NCBI RefSeq assembly: GCF_900473935.1 | Contig: NZ_UCNN01000005.1 | Location: 62,001 to 126,000 of the forward strand | Reading direction: 5' to 3' | Length of the DNA: 64,000 nt | From: Synechococcus sp. UW105 | Lineage (GTDB): Bacteria; Cyanobacteriota; Cyanobacteriia; PCC-6307; Cyanobiaceae | Shown here: one piece after another, positions 26,937 to 36,357 of the stretch | Numbering within the stretch: the stretch's first letter is position 1 | Layout: each line of letters opens with the position of its first letter | The notes under the pieces: generated by a model | What the model was told of the DNA's origin: nothing | The model's input: only the letters and a program-made list of their open reading frames with translations | The model's database searches: none | Made by a program: the position numbers and the translations under genes

Positions 26937-28393
26937 GCGTCGCCTTGCATCAGTCTCCAGGCCTCGAAAAGGGTGTTGTCATCACCAAGATTCCCAGGGA
27001 AGGTCACGATCGGCAAACCTGCGACAGCGCTGGAGGCCCCGTCCTTCATCGGACGCACGAGCGACAACCCTGGCAAGAGCTGGCCCTCCAGCTGCATGGC
27101 AGGCAACTGCAATCCCTCTGCCAGCAAAGTGCCGGTCGTTATGCCCCCCTTGCTGATGACGTACCCGAGCTGGTTTGCCACGGCGGCCACCAGGCGCCCC
27201 ATCAATCGGGCAAGAGCCATCCCGAAGTGCAATCTGCGAGCGGCGGCGGCCTCTCCTGCGCCGAAGTGCAACTCACCACGGCTGGTGTAGAGCACCGGCG
27301 TACACCCCGAGAGCAAAATCTGCTCTAACTGATCTCTCCATTCCGCCTCGAGGTCAGCCAGCAGCCATTCGGCCTGCCCCCCATCCAACACACGGGCAAT
27401 CCTGGCGACAGGAAGCTCCACACCAAGGCAGCCTGACTCCTGCAGCAATCGCCGAAGCTGCCGATCAGCCAAAGGCACATGGGAACCGAGCAAGACCAAG
27501 CCTGGAAGTGCGCCACCATTGGGTCCTGACGCGACCCGTCGCAGTCCGGCTAGCCCGACTGCATCCATCGGTTGCGGCCCTAACGGCTCAGGGCCACCAT
27601 CCACCAGACCATTGAGCAAACTGGCAGCAGAGCGGAACAAAAAGCGTTTGCGACCTTGCAACTGGCGCACCGCCACTCCCAGTGCCTGCAACTGTTCCGG
27701 CCGAATCGCATCCACCACAACCGCACGGTTGTGCTCCATCCCAGTCAGCCGAGCCACCAAGGCCCTTAAGCCGGAGGGACCCCCTTCAGCACAGACGGAA
27801 GCAGCGGCGCCATCCAAAAGCTCCAAATCCAGCCGGACCACGGAAGCTGCCGAGATCCGTCCGGCGCTCTTCTCCTCCAACCAAGCCGCCAAATCGCTGG
27901 TGCTGTAACCAAACAGCCGATCCTGAGCGAAGGCCGTCGTATGTACAGGCTCACCATGGAGCAAATGCACACCATTGATGGTGGTGCGTCCCCCCGGAAG
28001 GAAAGCAGGGACATGAAGGGTGGCATCCACAGGTTCAAAGCGGGCCTGCCATTCCTGTGCCAGCACCTGTGGCTCCAGCACCCCATGGCCCCGCAGCGTG
28101 GAGTCACCGCGGCTTACCAGCAACACCTCCTGAGCAGCCAGGTTTTCCAACTGCATCGCCTCCGCCAAAGCCACCACAATCTCCCGATTTCGAGCCTCTG
28201 CCTCTGGGGCCGTCAGAGCCCGGGTGTTCGCCAGGACAAACAACAACGGCGAAGGGTGGCGCAAACCACGCCGCAGCGTCTCGACATCCCAACGCAGCAG
28301 CAACGGACAGCTGTGCACCGTCTGAGATCCGGTGGGATCATCATCGATGACAACGATCGTTCCAGCTTGCCGCGGTGGCACAGGCGAGGTCAT
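26933..28393 (-). CDS. four-carbon acid sugar kinase family protein (DUF1537-type)
   Basis: A 486-residue kinase of the OtnK/DtnK/YgbK family, which phosphorylates four-carbon sugar acids such as erythronate or threonate. The N-terminal domain has VVIDDDPTGSQTVHS and the conserved SRGDSTLRGHG. The C-terminal nucleotide-binding domain has ISKGGITTGTLLAEGL and PIVTFPGNLGDDNTLFEAWR. It lies head-on between glcF and glcE, overlapping glcF by 4 bases. Its upstream region is shared with the divergent glcE. Substrate specificity cannot be read from sequence here. Confidence 0.85.
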   Translation of the reverse strand: MTSPVPPRQAGTIVVIDDDPTGSQTVHSCPLLLRWDVETLRRGLRHPSPLLFVLANTRALTAPEAEARNREIVVALAEAMQLENLAAQEVLLVSRGDSTLRGHGVLEPQVLAQEWQARFEPVDATLHVPAFLPGGRTTINGVHLLHGEPVHTTAFAQDRLFGYSTSDLAAWLEEKSAGRISAASVVRLDLELLDGAAASVCAEGGPSGLRALVARLTGMEHNRAVVVDAIRPEQLQALGVAVRQLQGRKRFLFRSAASLLNGLVDGGPEPLGPQPMDAVGLAGLRRVASGPNGGALPGLVLLGSHVPLADRQLRRLLQESGCLGVELPVARIARVLDGGQAEWLLADLEAEWRDQLEQILLSGCTPVLYTSRGELHFGAGEAAAARRLHFGMALARLMGRLVAAVANQLGYVISKGGITTGTLLAEGLQLPAMQLEGQLLPGLSLVRPMKDGASSAVAGLPIVTFPGNLGDDNTLFEAWRLMQGDA

Positions 28394-28461
28394 GGCACGA
28401 TCATCTTCCGCACCACCCCAGCACCATCAGCCGTTCCGCCGCTCACCACGAACCCACCGCT

Positions 28462-29670
28462 TTGCCAACACCGCTGACACCCGACAGCCTGGCGGACTTG
28501 CAGACGATGGTGCGAGAGCTCTATGCCACCAGCAGCCCCTGGATCCCCTCCGGACTGGGCACCCGGATGCACTGGGGAGCAGCCCTGCAACCGTCCCCTC
28601 TGATCAGCCTGCGCCAGTGCAACACAGTGCTGGACCATGCCGTTGATGACCTCACGATCAGTGTGCAGGCAGGCCTGAGCCTGACGGATCTGCAAGCAGT
28701 GCTGGCGGAACAGAACCAGTGGCTGCCCATCGACTGGCCCTGGGGCAGTAGCCACCAGCCCACGACAGCCGGCACGGTGGGGGGGCTGGTGGCTAGAGGT
28801 CTGACAGGGGGGCTGCGCCATCGGCATCTTGGTGTGCGTGATCAAATCATCGGCATCGGCCTGATCCGCAGTGACGGTGTCGAAGCGCATGCCGGCGGCA
28901 GGGTGGTGAAGAATGTGGCTGGCTACGACCTGATGCGCCTGCTCTGCGGCAGCTGGGGCAGCCTTGCCCTGATCAGCGAACTCACCCTGAGGGTGCAGCC
29001 GATTCGACCAGCGCGGGCCCTCCTCAACCTAAAGGGGGATCTGGATGCCCTCGAAGCCTGGCGAGCGGAGGTGGTCGCGAGCACTCTCACCCTGGAACTG
29101 CTCAACTGGCAGCAAGATCCCATCCAGGGGCTAGGCATCCAAGCGGGGATTGCGAGCGTCAGCGATGCAGCGGTCACAGACCAGCTCAACCGCCTCGAGT
29201 CGCTCGCAGAGTCCCACCGATTGAAAGCGGAACGACACCCCTGGGATGGACCATTGCCACCGCCTGCGGCACGACCAACTGACGCAGGCGATCAAGGTTC
29301 TCAGCAGTGGCTGCTGCGCATCAGCCTGCCTCCCAGCCAAGCGCAAGCTCTGTTCAGCAGCCGGGAAACACAAGCACTGAGAGATTGGCATTGGCTCCTA
29401 GCTGCAGGGGCTGGATGCGGCGATGCCTGGAGTGATCAAGCGAGCACAAGGGCGCAGGTGCAGGCCCTGCGCAGGCGCGTGGAAGCTCTGGGCGGCCGGC
29501 TCAGCGTTTTGATTCAGCCCGCCAGCCAGCCTCCAGAAGAAACGCTGCCGGCATGGACGGATGCCCCATCACGGCCCCTGATCGAAGCGGTGAAGCGCCA
29601 GTTCGATCCCCGCCTGCAACTCAGCCGCGGCCGCCTACCCGGCGTGGCCAAACCTGTCACCATCGCTTGA
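28462..29670 (+). CDS. glcE: glycolate dehydrogenase FAD-binding subunit
   Basis: FAD-binding oxidase subunit of glycolate dehydrogenase. The FAD-binding type-4 domain shows VSVQAGLSL-like sequence (TISVQAGLSLTDLQAVL), PTTAGTVGGLVARGLTGG, VRDQIIGIGLI and VKNVAGYDLMRLLCGSWG. Length is 402 residues from a TTG at 28462. A GTG at 28375 in frame would overlap the divergent kinase start and adds a non-protein-like leader, so the shorter form is preferred with some doubt. It converges on the epimerase-like gene with a 4-base gap. Confidence 0.88.
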   Translation: MPTPLTPDSLADLQTMVRELYATSSPWIPSGLGTRMHWGAALQPSPLISLRQCNTVLDHAVDDLTISVQAGLSLTDLQAVLAEQNQWLPIDWPWGSSHQPTTAGTVGGLVARGLTGGLRHRHLGVRDQIIGIGLIRSDGVEAHAGGRVVKNVAGYDLMRLLCGSWGSLALISELTLRVQPIRPARALLNLKGDLDALEAWRAEVVASTLTLELLNWQQDPIQGLGIQAGIASVSDAAVTDQLNRLESLAESHRLKAERHPWDGPLPPPAARPTDAGDQGSQQWLLRISLPPSQAQALFSSRETQALRDWHWLLAAGAGCGDAWSDQASTRAQVQALRRRVEALGGRLSVLIQPASQPPEETLPAWTDAPSRPLIEAVKRQFDPRLQLSRGRLPGVAKPVTIA

Positions 29671-29674
29671 GCCT

Positions 29675-30544
29675 TCAACCTCCACTGACCCTGTAGGTGC
29701 AGCGAAGCTCCAGGCTCTCACCTGCCGCAAGCTGCAGTTTGCAGTCACCACTGAGCAGCGCCTGCCGAGGTCCAGTCCAAGGCTCCAGACAAATCATGGG
29801 TCGAGGTGGCTCAGTCCAGATCACGGTGAGGTCCATCGGTGCAGGCTGCTCAAGCTGCACCTTGATGCCAGCCCGTTGATCGATGAGAGTCACCGGACCC
29901 TCTGCGTCGCGACAGAGAAAATCCACACCCTCAGGCAGGCGGGCCAGCTGCGAGGCCGTGTCCTCCTCCGCCATCTCCAGATGATTCAGGCAGCGAGGGG
30001 GCAGGCCCTCGAGGCGGGAACAGCCCAGATCAGTCACCTTGAAATAAGGATGGAGACCGAAGCTAAAAGGCATCACCCCAGAGCCATTGCCCGTATGGGT
30101 CACCGTGGTTCTGATCTCCAGCGCCTGAGCTAACGGCCGAAGCGCCATCACAACCTGAAACGGGAAGGGAAATGCCGCTCGCGTTTGCTCGGTATCCGTG
30201 AGCGTCAGCTGAATACCGCTCTGATCATCAAGCAGCTGGAGCTGCCAGGGCAAATCCCGGGCAAAGCCATGCTGTTTGAGGGTGTGATTCACCCCATCCA
30301 CCGGAAGCATATCCCCGGGAAGATTGCCGCAAATCGGAAACAACACCGGAATGCCACCCCGAATGCTCTTGCCAGGATCGGCGAAGCGGGTCTGATCGAA
30401 ATACAGCAACTCCCGACCATCGCAACACCACGCGGTCACCAATCCGCCCCGTTCAGGAACAATCCGCAGGCGATCACCGTTGCTGGGATGGACAAACTCC
30501 CAGTGGGGATAGGGCAGGGACTGCTGGATCAGCGTCATGGCCAT
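29675..30544 (-). CDS. aldose 1-epimerase / hexose-6-phosphate mutarotase-like protein
   Basis: A 289-residue galactose-mutarotase-fold protein. Features are LRIVPERGGLVTAWCCDGRELLYFD, IRGGIPVLFPICG, HGFARDLPW (catalytic-region His/Arg) and FSFGLHPYFKV, the pattern of YeaD-type hexose-phosphate mutarotases. Candidate reaction is interconversion of the anomers of glucose-6-phosphate or a related sugar. It is coupled to the upstream hydrolase by a TGATG overlap. Whether the substrate is phosphorylated is not certain. Confidence 0.85.
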   Translation of the reverse strand: MAMTLIQQSLPYPHWEFVHPSNGDRLRIVPERGGLVTAWCCDGRELLYFDQTRFADPGKSIRGGIPVLFPICGNLPGDMLPVDGVNHTLKQHGFARDLPWQLQLLDDQSGIQLTLTDTEQTRAAFPFPFQVVMALRPLAQALEIRTTVTHTGNGSGVMPFSFGLHPYFKVTDLGCSRLEGLPPRCLNHLEMAEEDTASQLARLPEGVDFLCRDAEGPVTLIDQRAGIKVQLEQPAPMDLTVIWTEPPRPMICLEPWTGPRQALLSGDCKLQLAAGESLELRCTYRVSGG

Positions 30545-31557
30545 CAGCTTGGGCCATCCAAGTGTGGCGCGGCCGTTCGTTCCAATGACAGACCTTGCAA
30601 CCAGTCCAGCATTGCCCGATTCACCTGTTCTGGCACCTCGTCATGGGGGCAATGACCAGCCTCCAACACCACTTCAGTGGTGGCCGCAGGCGCATGGCGC
30701 TGAAAACTGGCTCGCCGCCCGGCGGCGTTGATCCAGGGGTCGCGGATGCCCCAAAGCAGCAAGAGCGGCGCTTGCAGCTGGGAGAAGAACGCATCCAGCG
30801 GCTGGCCCTTGGGGATGTCAAAGACGGTGCGAAAGACCCCGAACGCCCCAGGGTCACAGGAGGGCACCCGGATCGCCTCGACCAGCTCATCATCGACATT
30901 GGTGGGGTCGAGATACACCTGATTCAGGGTGCGCCTGATCGTGGCCGGTCGACGCATGTTTTCAAACAGCACCCTCTGAAGCAAGGCACTGCGCAGTAAG
31001 GCCATGCCAATGGTCTTACGGGCAATCGCACCCCACCCCTCGGGCTGCCTCTGTTCATCGCTGAAGGGGCCGGCCGCATTCAGCAGCACCACACCAGCGC
31101 AGTCGTCACCAAGGGCAGCACCGGCGGCAAGAGCCGCAAAGCCCCCGAGAGAATTACCCACAATCACGGTGGGACGGCCAATCCGCTCGCGGATGTAGGC
31201 GATCAGCTGATCACGCCAGAGCGCACCGCCGTAGGTGAGACCTGCCGGCTTGGCACTGCGACCAAAGCCAAGGAGATCCAGGGCATGGACCTCATGTGTT
31301 CGAGCGAGGACGGGAACGTTATGGCGCCAATGGTCGGTGGAGGCACCGAAGCCATGCACCAACAGCACAGCAGGATTCTGTGCCGCAGCTCCTGCAAGCT
31401 CTGAATCCCTCGGGCCACAACACAGGCAATGCACCGCATGGCCGAGGTGAGACCAGGGATCGCGGCGGACATCCGGCAGGCGCAGGCTGACCAGATCCTC
31501 ATGGTGACCATCGCCAGCAAGGTCGTGCACTTGATCCGGAACCCTTTCTGGAGCCAT
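30544..31557 (-). CDS. alpha/beta hydrolase
   Basis: A 337-residue alpha/beta-fold hydrolase. The oxyanion region is LLVHGFGASTDHWR, the nucleophile elbow is VGNSLGG with a catalytic Ser, and the terminal His lies in LEAGHCPHDEVPEQ. DPWINAAGR probably places the acidic residue. This is the pattern of cyanobacterial and plastid pheophytinase- or haloperoxidase-like hydrolases, but the substrate is unknown. The ATG at 31557 is preferred over one six codons upstream. The N-terminal 45 residues are Cys/His-containing and poorly conserved in such families. Confidence 0.82.
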   Translation of the reverse strand: MAPERVPDQVHDLAGDGHHEDLVSLRLPDVRRDPWSHLGHAVHCLCCGPRDSELAGAAAQNPAVLLVHGFGASTDHWRHNVPVLARTHEVHALDLLGFGRSAKPAGLTYGGALWRDQLIAYIRERIGRPTVIVGNSLGGFAALAAGAALGDDCAGVVLLNAAGPFSDEQRQPEGWGAIARKTIGMALLRSALLQRVLFENMRRPATIRRTLNQVYLDPTNVDDELVEAIRVPSCDPGAFGVFRTVFDIPKGQPLDAFFSQLQAPLLLLWGIRDPWINAAGRRASFQRHAPAATTEVVLEAGHCPHDEVPEQVNRAMLDWLQGLSLERTAAPHLDGPS

Positions 31558-31616
31558 GGTCACGTCAGATCCCACCTGGGGCAGTGATGCTATAGAGCCT
31601 CTCCAGCACTTGTGCC

Positions 31617-31946
31617 GTGGACGCGTTCACCCTTGGCTATGGCCCCCTCAACGATCCGGCCATCCTGCGAGGCTCGCTGTTCTGGGCGTTAGCTCTGTAT
31701 CTCCCTCTGAGCAGGCCACTCGGCCGCTTTGAATCCAGCCTGATTGATGGCCCACTCAATAGCCGCTGGCAACAGGTGGCACTCTTGGCGAGCAGCCTGC
31801 TGCTAGCTCTCGCTGTCGGATTAGGCGTGCAGCTGCTGCTCAGCTGGACCCTTGGGCCAGGGTGGGGCTCCAGCCTGGCACTGATCACCGTGGGTTGGAG
31901 CCTGTTTCTGCTGGTGGCGAGCAGCCAACAGCAAGATGAGCGCTGA
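31617..31946 (+). CDS. small membrane protein, hypothetical
   Basis: A 109-residue protein starting at GTG 31617, with three likely membrane helices: LRGSLFWALALYLPL, VALLASSLLLALAVGLGV and SSLALITVGWSLFLLV. The C terminus is hydrophilic (SSQQQDER). No family is recognised. It is divergent from the hydrolase gene and convergent with the antiporter gene across 3 bases, so it is probably monocistronic. Confidence 0.65.
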   Translation: MDAFTLGYGPLNDPAILRGSLFWALALYLPLSRPLGRFESSLIDGPLNSRWQQVALLASSLLLALAVGLGVQLLLSWTLGPGWGSSLALITVGWSLFLLVASSQQQDER

Positions 31947-31949
31947 GGA

Positions 31950-33344
31950 TTAGACCAAGCCGACGGGATCAGCGGCCACCGTGTCATCGACTGTGTCGCC
32001 ACCGTCGGGCTTGTCACCACCGAGTACCAGCCGCAGCAGGACCGGAGCCAGAAAAGTGGTGCCAATCACCATCAACAGGATGGCGGCCTCCAGCGAAGGG
32101 GAGAGCAACCCAGCGCTCGTACCTAAGCCAAGAAAAATCAAGCCCACCTCGCCTCGGGGCATCATTCCCAGGCCAACCACCAGTCGCTTCGTGGGCTGAT
32201 CGCTCACAAAAGCCCAGCCGGCCGCAATCTTGCCAACGATGGCAATCACGAGGAGGAAACCTGCAACGACGAGTGCCGAACGACTTGCGGGATCGATCGG
32301 ATTGATCACTGAGAGATCCATCCCAGCACCAACCAACACGAAGAAAATGGTGGCGAAGAGGGTGACGATCGGCAGCACTGCCTGCTGAATCGCGTGATTG
32401 TGCTTCGACCCACTGAGGATCAGACCGGCTGCGAAGGCTCCCAATGCCGCTTCCAAACCAATCGCCGTGGCGGCGAAGCAGCTGAAAGAGAGAATCACAA
32501 AGGAAGCCACTAGAACCTCGCCTGGGGCTTTGAGCTGGTCGATCAACCAGTCAAAGGCTGGTGCTGCGGTGCGGCTGAGGCCAACGGCAGCCACCACAAA
32601 AATGATCGCTGCCGCCACCAGCTTCAGGATCGGTGCGATTGAAAAGGAACCGCCGGCCGCCAGTGATACCACCACCGCCAAGATGACGATGCCGAGGATG
32701 TCATCGAGCACAGCAGCACCGATCACGATCTGGCCCTCTCGCGTCTTGAGGTAACCCAGCTCACCGAAGACACTGGCAGTAATCCCAATGCTGGTGGCAG
32801 TCATCGACGCACCTGCAAAGACCGCCGGGATCAGATCGACATCGAAGAAGACCATCAGACCGGCGGTACCCAAGGCGAAGGGCAACACCACACCGGCCAC
32901 CGCCACAGTGAAGGCCTGACCGCCAACCGCCACCAAGTCATCCAACTCACTTTCGAGACCGGTGAGGAAGAGCAGGGCGTACAGGCCGAGAGTGGCCACC
33001 GCCTGCAGCGATGGGAATGTTTCGTTGTAGATCTCAGGGATCGATTCCGGTGGAATCGAAGCCAAGCCAGCGATCAGGGCATTGAAACCCTCACTGAGAT
33101 GAACCTGGGTTTCCGGAGGCACAACCAAATGGAGTCCGGACGCACCAATGATCACGCCTGCGACCAGTTCCCCCAAGATCGTGGGCAACTGAAACCGCAC
33201 CAGGATCTCTGCCAGTGTGCGGGCCGCCACGAAGATGAGCAGAAAGCGGATCACCCCGATCAACGTCTCCGCGACCTCGATGTCGTGGCTGCTGAGATCG
33301 CTCAGCTGCGCCGAGAGCTGGGCCAGCTCAAGCGGGATCAACAT
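31950..33344 (-). CDS. Na+/H+ (cation:proton) antiporter, CPA2 family
   Basis: A 464-residue antiporter with about 12 membrane helices. Typical CPA2 features are FQLPTILGELVAGVIIGASGL near the N terminus, LFLTGLESELDDL, the GASMTATSIGITASVFGELG crossover region, VLDDILGIVIL carrying the paired Asp residues of the ion site, and GMMPRGEVGLIFLGLG. The ATG at 33344 is preferred to one 29 codons upstream. The C terminus is short, without the TrkA-N/KTN domain of Kef-type channels, which favours an antiporter. Likely plasma- or thylakoid-membrane ion homeostasis. Confidence 0.9.
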   Translation of the reverse strand: MLIPLELAQLSAQLSDLSSHDIEVAETLIGVIRFLLIFVAARTLAEILVRFQLPTILGELVAGVIIGASGLHLVVPPETQVHLSEGFNALIAGLASIPPESIPEIYNETFPSLQAVATLGLYALLFLTGLESELDDLVAVGGQAFTVAVAGVVLPFALGTAGLMVFFDVDLIPAVFAGASMTATSIGITASVFGELGYLKTREGQIVIGAAVLDDILGIVILAVVVSLAAGGSFSIAPILKLVAAAIIFVVAAVGLSRTAAPAFDWLIDQLKAPGEVLVASFVILSFSCFAATAIGLEAALGAFAAGLILSGSKHNHAIQQAVLPIVTLFATIFFVLVGAGMDLSVINPIDPASRSALVVAGFLLVIAIVGKIAAGWAFVSDQPTKRLVVGLGMMPRGEVGLIFLGLGTSAGLLSPSLEAAILLMVIGTTFLAPVLLRLVLGGDKPDGGDTVDDTVAADPVGLV

Positions 33345-33534
33345 CAATGAAAGACTCCTGAATGATTGGGAGATTAAGGGAAGTCCTGGCCGCCAACTGC
33401 TCTCGATGGGCAGCCCAGGGAGACGAATCAACCATGGCTCCGTTCCGCACAGTGGACAAGATGCCTGGGCCAGATACTCACGACTCGGTCACAGTTCCTG
33501 CACCGTCTGAAGCAGGCATCGTCCAGGGCCTTCA

Positions 33535-33560
33535 CACTTGGGTCATCTCTCGACCAAGTG
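33535..33560 (+). promoter_or_regulatory. inverted repeat just upstream of glgP
   Basis: CACTTGG at 33535-33541 and CCAAGTG at 33554-33560 form a 7-bp inverted repeat with a 12-base spacer, ending 12 bases before the preferred glgP start. No T-run follows, so it is not a terminator. It could be an operator or a leader hairpin covering the ribosome site; chance is also possible. The rest of the 33345-33572 gap holds the divergent antiporter/glgP promoters but no motif seen with confidence. Confidence 0.35.
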
Positions 33561-33572
33561 ATATTCCCAACC

Positions 33573-36095
33573 ATGACGATCTCCGAGCCCCTCGATCTAC
33601 GTCTGCCGACCCCAAGTTGCTACGCCGACCCTGAACGTGCCGGCCTGGATGCCGACGCCGTCTTCGCTGGCATGACCGAGCACCTGTTTTTCACGCTCGG
33701 GAAATTGGCGCCGACCGCCAGCCGCCATGACCTCTACATGGCGCTGAGCTATGCAGTGCGCGACCGACTGATGACTCGGTACCTGGCCAGCCTGGAGGCC
33801 ATCAGGGCTCGACCGCAAAAAACGGTGGCGTACCTCTCTGCGGAATTCCTCATCGGTCCACAACTCAACAACAACCTGCTCAATTTGGGCATCCAGCAGG
33901 AAGCGGAGGAAGCGGTGCGCCGCTTCGGGGTTGAGTCGTTGCAGCAGATTCTTGACGTCGAGGAGGAGCCCGGACTGGGCAATGGCGGGCTAGGGAGACT
34001 GGCCGCCTGTTACATGGAATCCCTCGCCAGCCTGCAGGTGCCGGCCACGGGCTATGGCATTCGCTACGAATTCGGGATCTTCGACCAACTGATCCGTGAT
34101 GGCTGGCAAGTCGAAGTCACCGACAAATGGCTGAAAGGCGGATGGCCCTGGGAACTACCCCAACCGGACGAGGCCTGCTTTGTGGGCTTCGGTGGCCGCA
34201 CCGAGAGTTACACCGACGACAAGGGCAACTACCGCTCCCGCTGGATTCCGGCAGAGCACGCGATTGGAGTGCCCCACGATGTACCAGTGCTGGGCTACAG
34301 GGTCAACACCTGCGACCGCCTACGTCTCTGGCGCGCTGATGCCACGGAAAGCTTCGACTTCTATGCCTTCAACATCGGCGATTATTACGGCGCCGTGGAA
34401 GAGAAGGTTGGTAGCGAAACCCTCTCCAAGGTGCTCTACCCGAACGATGGCACGGATGAAGGCCGCCGCCTGCGCCTGAAGCAGCAGCACTTCTTCGTGA
34501 GCTGTTCCCTACAGGACATGCTACGCAGCCTTGATCAGCGCGGGCTGGCCGTGGAGAACTTCGCCGACTACTGGACGGTGCAGCTCAATGACACCCACCC
34601 CGCAATCGCCGTGGCCGAGCTCATGCGGCTACTGATCGACGATCGCCACCTAACCTGGGAGAAGGCCTGGGAAATCACCACCCGCTCAGTGGCCTATACC
34701 AATCACACGCTGCTGCCCGAAGCTCTTGAGAAGTGGGACCTAGACCTGTTCTCCAATCTCCTACCCCGCCACTTGGAGCTGATCTACGAGATCAACAGCC
34801 GCTTCTTACAACAAGTGCGCCTGCGCTTCCCTGGCAATGACGCCATCATCCGCAAGCTGTCCATCATTGATGAGGACGGCGGCAAGGCCGTGCGCATGGC
34901 CCACCTGGCCACCATTGGCGCTCACCACGTGAACGGTGTGGCCGCACTCCACTCCGAACTGGTGCGCACCCAACTGTTGCCAGAGTTCGCCGCCCTCTGG
35001 CCCGAGAAGTTCACCAACGTCACCAACGGCGTTACACCACGGCGCTGGGTGGCCCTGGCCAATCCCCCCCTGTCCTCCCTGCTCGAGCAACACGTGGGTA
35101 GCGACTGGATCTCCAACATGGAGAACCTGCGCAAGCTGGAAGCCCATCAAAACGACAGCGGCTTCCTCGAGCAGTGGGGCAACACCAAGCTGACCGTGAA
35201 GCGCAAACTGTCGAGCTACATCCATCGCCATACAGGCGTCTTGGTGGATCCCGCCAGCCTGTTCGATGTGCAAGTGAAGCGGATCCACGAATACAAGCGC
35301 CAGCATCTCAATGCGCTGCAGATCATCACCCAGTACCTGCGGATAAAGAACGGCCAGGCCGACGGCATGGCGCCTCGCACCGTGATCTTCGGGGGCAAAG
35401 CTGCTCCGGGCTATTACATGGCCAAGTTGATCATCCGCTTCATTAACGGCATCGCCGAAACGGTGAACGCTGATCCGGACATGGATGGCCGTTTGCGCGT
35501 GGTCTTCCTCCCCAACTACACCGTGAAACTGGGCGAGCAGGTGTACCCAGGATCCGACCTTTCCGAGCAAATCTCCACCGCCGGCAAGGAGGCTTCAGGC
35601 ACCGGCAACATGAAGTTTGCCATGAATGGAGCGCTCACCATCGGCACCCTCGATGGTGCCAACGTCGAGATCCGCGACCAAGTCGGTGCGGACAACTTTT
35701 TCCTGTTCGGTCAGACGGTTGAGGAAATCGCTGCACTCAAACGCAGTGGCTATCGCCCATGGGAGGTGATCGACTCAAGCCCCGAGCTTTCGGAAGCGAT
35801 TCATCTGATCCAGACCGGCCACTTCAGCAACGGCGACGCCGACTTGTTCCGGCCCCTCATCGACAACCTCAGCAACAGCGACCCCTTCTTTGTGATGGCC
35901 GACTTCGCTGACTATCTACGGGCCCAAGATGCCGTTAGCCAGGCATGGAGTGATCGCAGTCAGTGGAATCGGATGTCTGTGCTGAATGCCGCTCGAAGCG
36001 GGTTCTTTTCCTCCGATCGTTCGATCCAGGAATACTGCGACCACATCTGGAAGGTGAAGCCACTCAAAGTGGATATCACCTGCGACGTGCGCTAA
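33573..36095 (+). CDS. glgP: glycogen/starch phosphorylase
   Basis: Releases glucose 1-phosphate from glycogen, a pyridoxal-phosphate enzyme. The 840-residue protein matches the family along its length: AYLSAEFLIGPQLNNNLL, GNGGLGRLAACYMES, GYGIRYEFGIFDQ, QLNDTHPAIAVAELMR, VTNGVTPRRW, KRIHEYKRQHLNAL, and the PLP-lysine region EASGTGNMKFAMNGALTIGT. The ATG at 33573 is preferred to a GTG five codons upstream. It probably works with night-time glycogen breakdown. Divergent from the antiporter gene. Confidence 0.97.
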   Translation: MTISEPLDLRLPTPSCYADPERAGLDADAVFAGMTEHLFFTLGKLAPTASRHDLYMALSYAVRDRLMTRYLASLEAIRARPQKTVAYLSAEFLIGPQLNNNLLNLGIQQEAEEAVRRFGVESLQQILDVEEEPGLGNGGLGRLAACYMESLASLQVPATGYGIRYEFGIFDQLIRDGWQVEVTDKWLKGGWPWELPQPDEACFVGFGGRTESYTDDKGNYRSRWIPAEHAIGVPHDVPVLGYRVNTCDRLRLWRADATESFDFYAFNIGDYYGAVEEKVGSETLSKVLYPNDGTDEGRRLRLKQQHFFVSCSLQDMLRSLDQRGLAVENFADYWTVQLNDTHPAIAVAELMRLLIDDRHLTWEKAWEITTRSVAYTNHTLLPEALEKWDLDLFSNLLPRHLELIYEINSRFLQQVRLRFPGNDAIIRKLSIIDEDGGKAVRMAHLATIGAHHVNGVAALHSELVRTQLLPEFAALWPEKFTNVTNGVTPRRWVALANPPLSSLLEQHVGSDWISNMENLRKLEAHQNDSGFLEQWGNTKLTVKRKLSSYIHRHTGVLVDPASLFDVQVKRIHEYKRQHLNALQIITQYLRIKNGQADGMAPRTVIFGGKAAPGYYMAKLIIRFINGIAETVNADPDMDGRLRVVFLPNYTVKLGEQVYPGSDLSEQISTAGKEASGTGNMKFAMNGALTIGTLDGANVEIRDQVGADNFFLFGQTVEEIAALKRSGYRPWEVIDSSPELSEAIHLIQTGHFSNGDADLFRPLIDNLSNSDPFFVMADFADYLRAQDAVSQAWSDRSQWNRMSVLNAARSGFFSSDRSIQEYCDHIWKVKPLKVDITCDVR

Positions 36096-36187
36096 TCGAA
36101 CTCCTCAGTCGTCCTGGATGCTGGCGATCGGAGCACCTCAGCGAGGTGATCATCCGCGTCAGCTCCAACTTCAACTCTTAAGCCAAG

Positions 36188-36357
36188 GATCAAGACTCAG
36201 CTGAAAAGCCCCTCGCAGGCTCATTGGTGGATGGATCGAGACCGATCTGTGATTCAGAGCGCTCAGATCCAATGGGATCAGATCAGCTGCGATCAGGCAG
36301 ATCAGGCGTCTGGTGCAGCAGACGATTCAAGCGCAGGCGATCTGCATTCAGAGGATC
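36188..36357. repeat. GATC-dense stretch downstream of glgP
   Basis: Ten GATC tetramers occur in 170 bases, seven of them between 36234 and 36304, several in the context GATCAG. The 36096-36282 gap between glgP and the convergent gene otherwise holds a small hairpin, CACCTC-AGC-GAGGTG at 36134-36148, without a T-run. The right part of the cluster lies inside the 3' end of the minus-strand gene. It may be a degenerate short repeat; no family is known to me. Confidence 0.35.
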
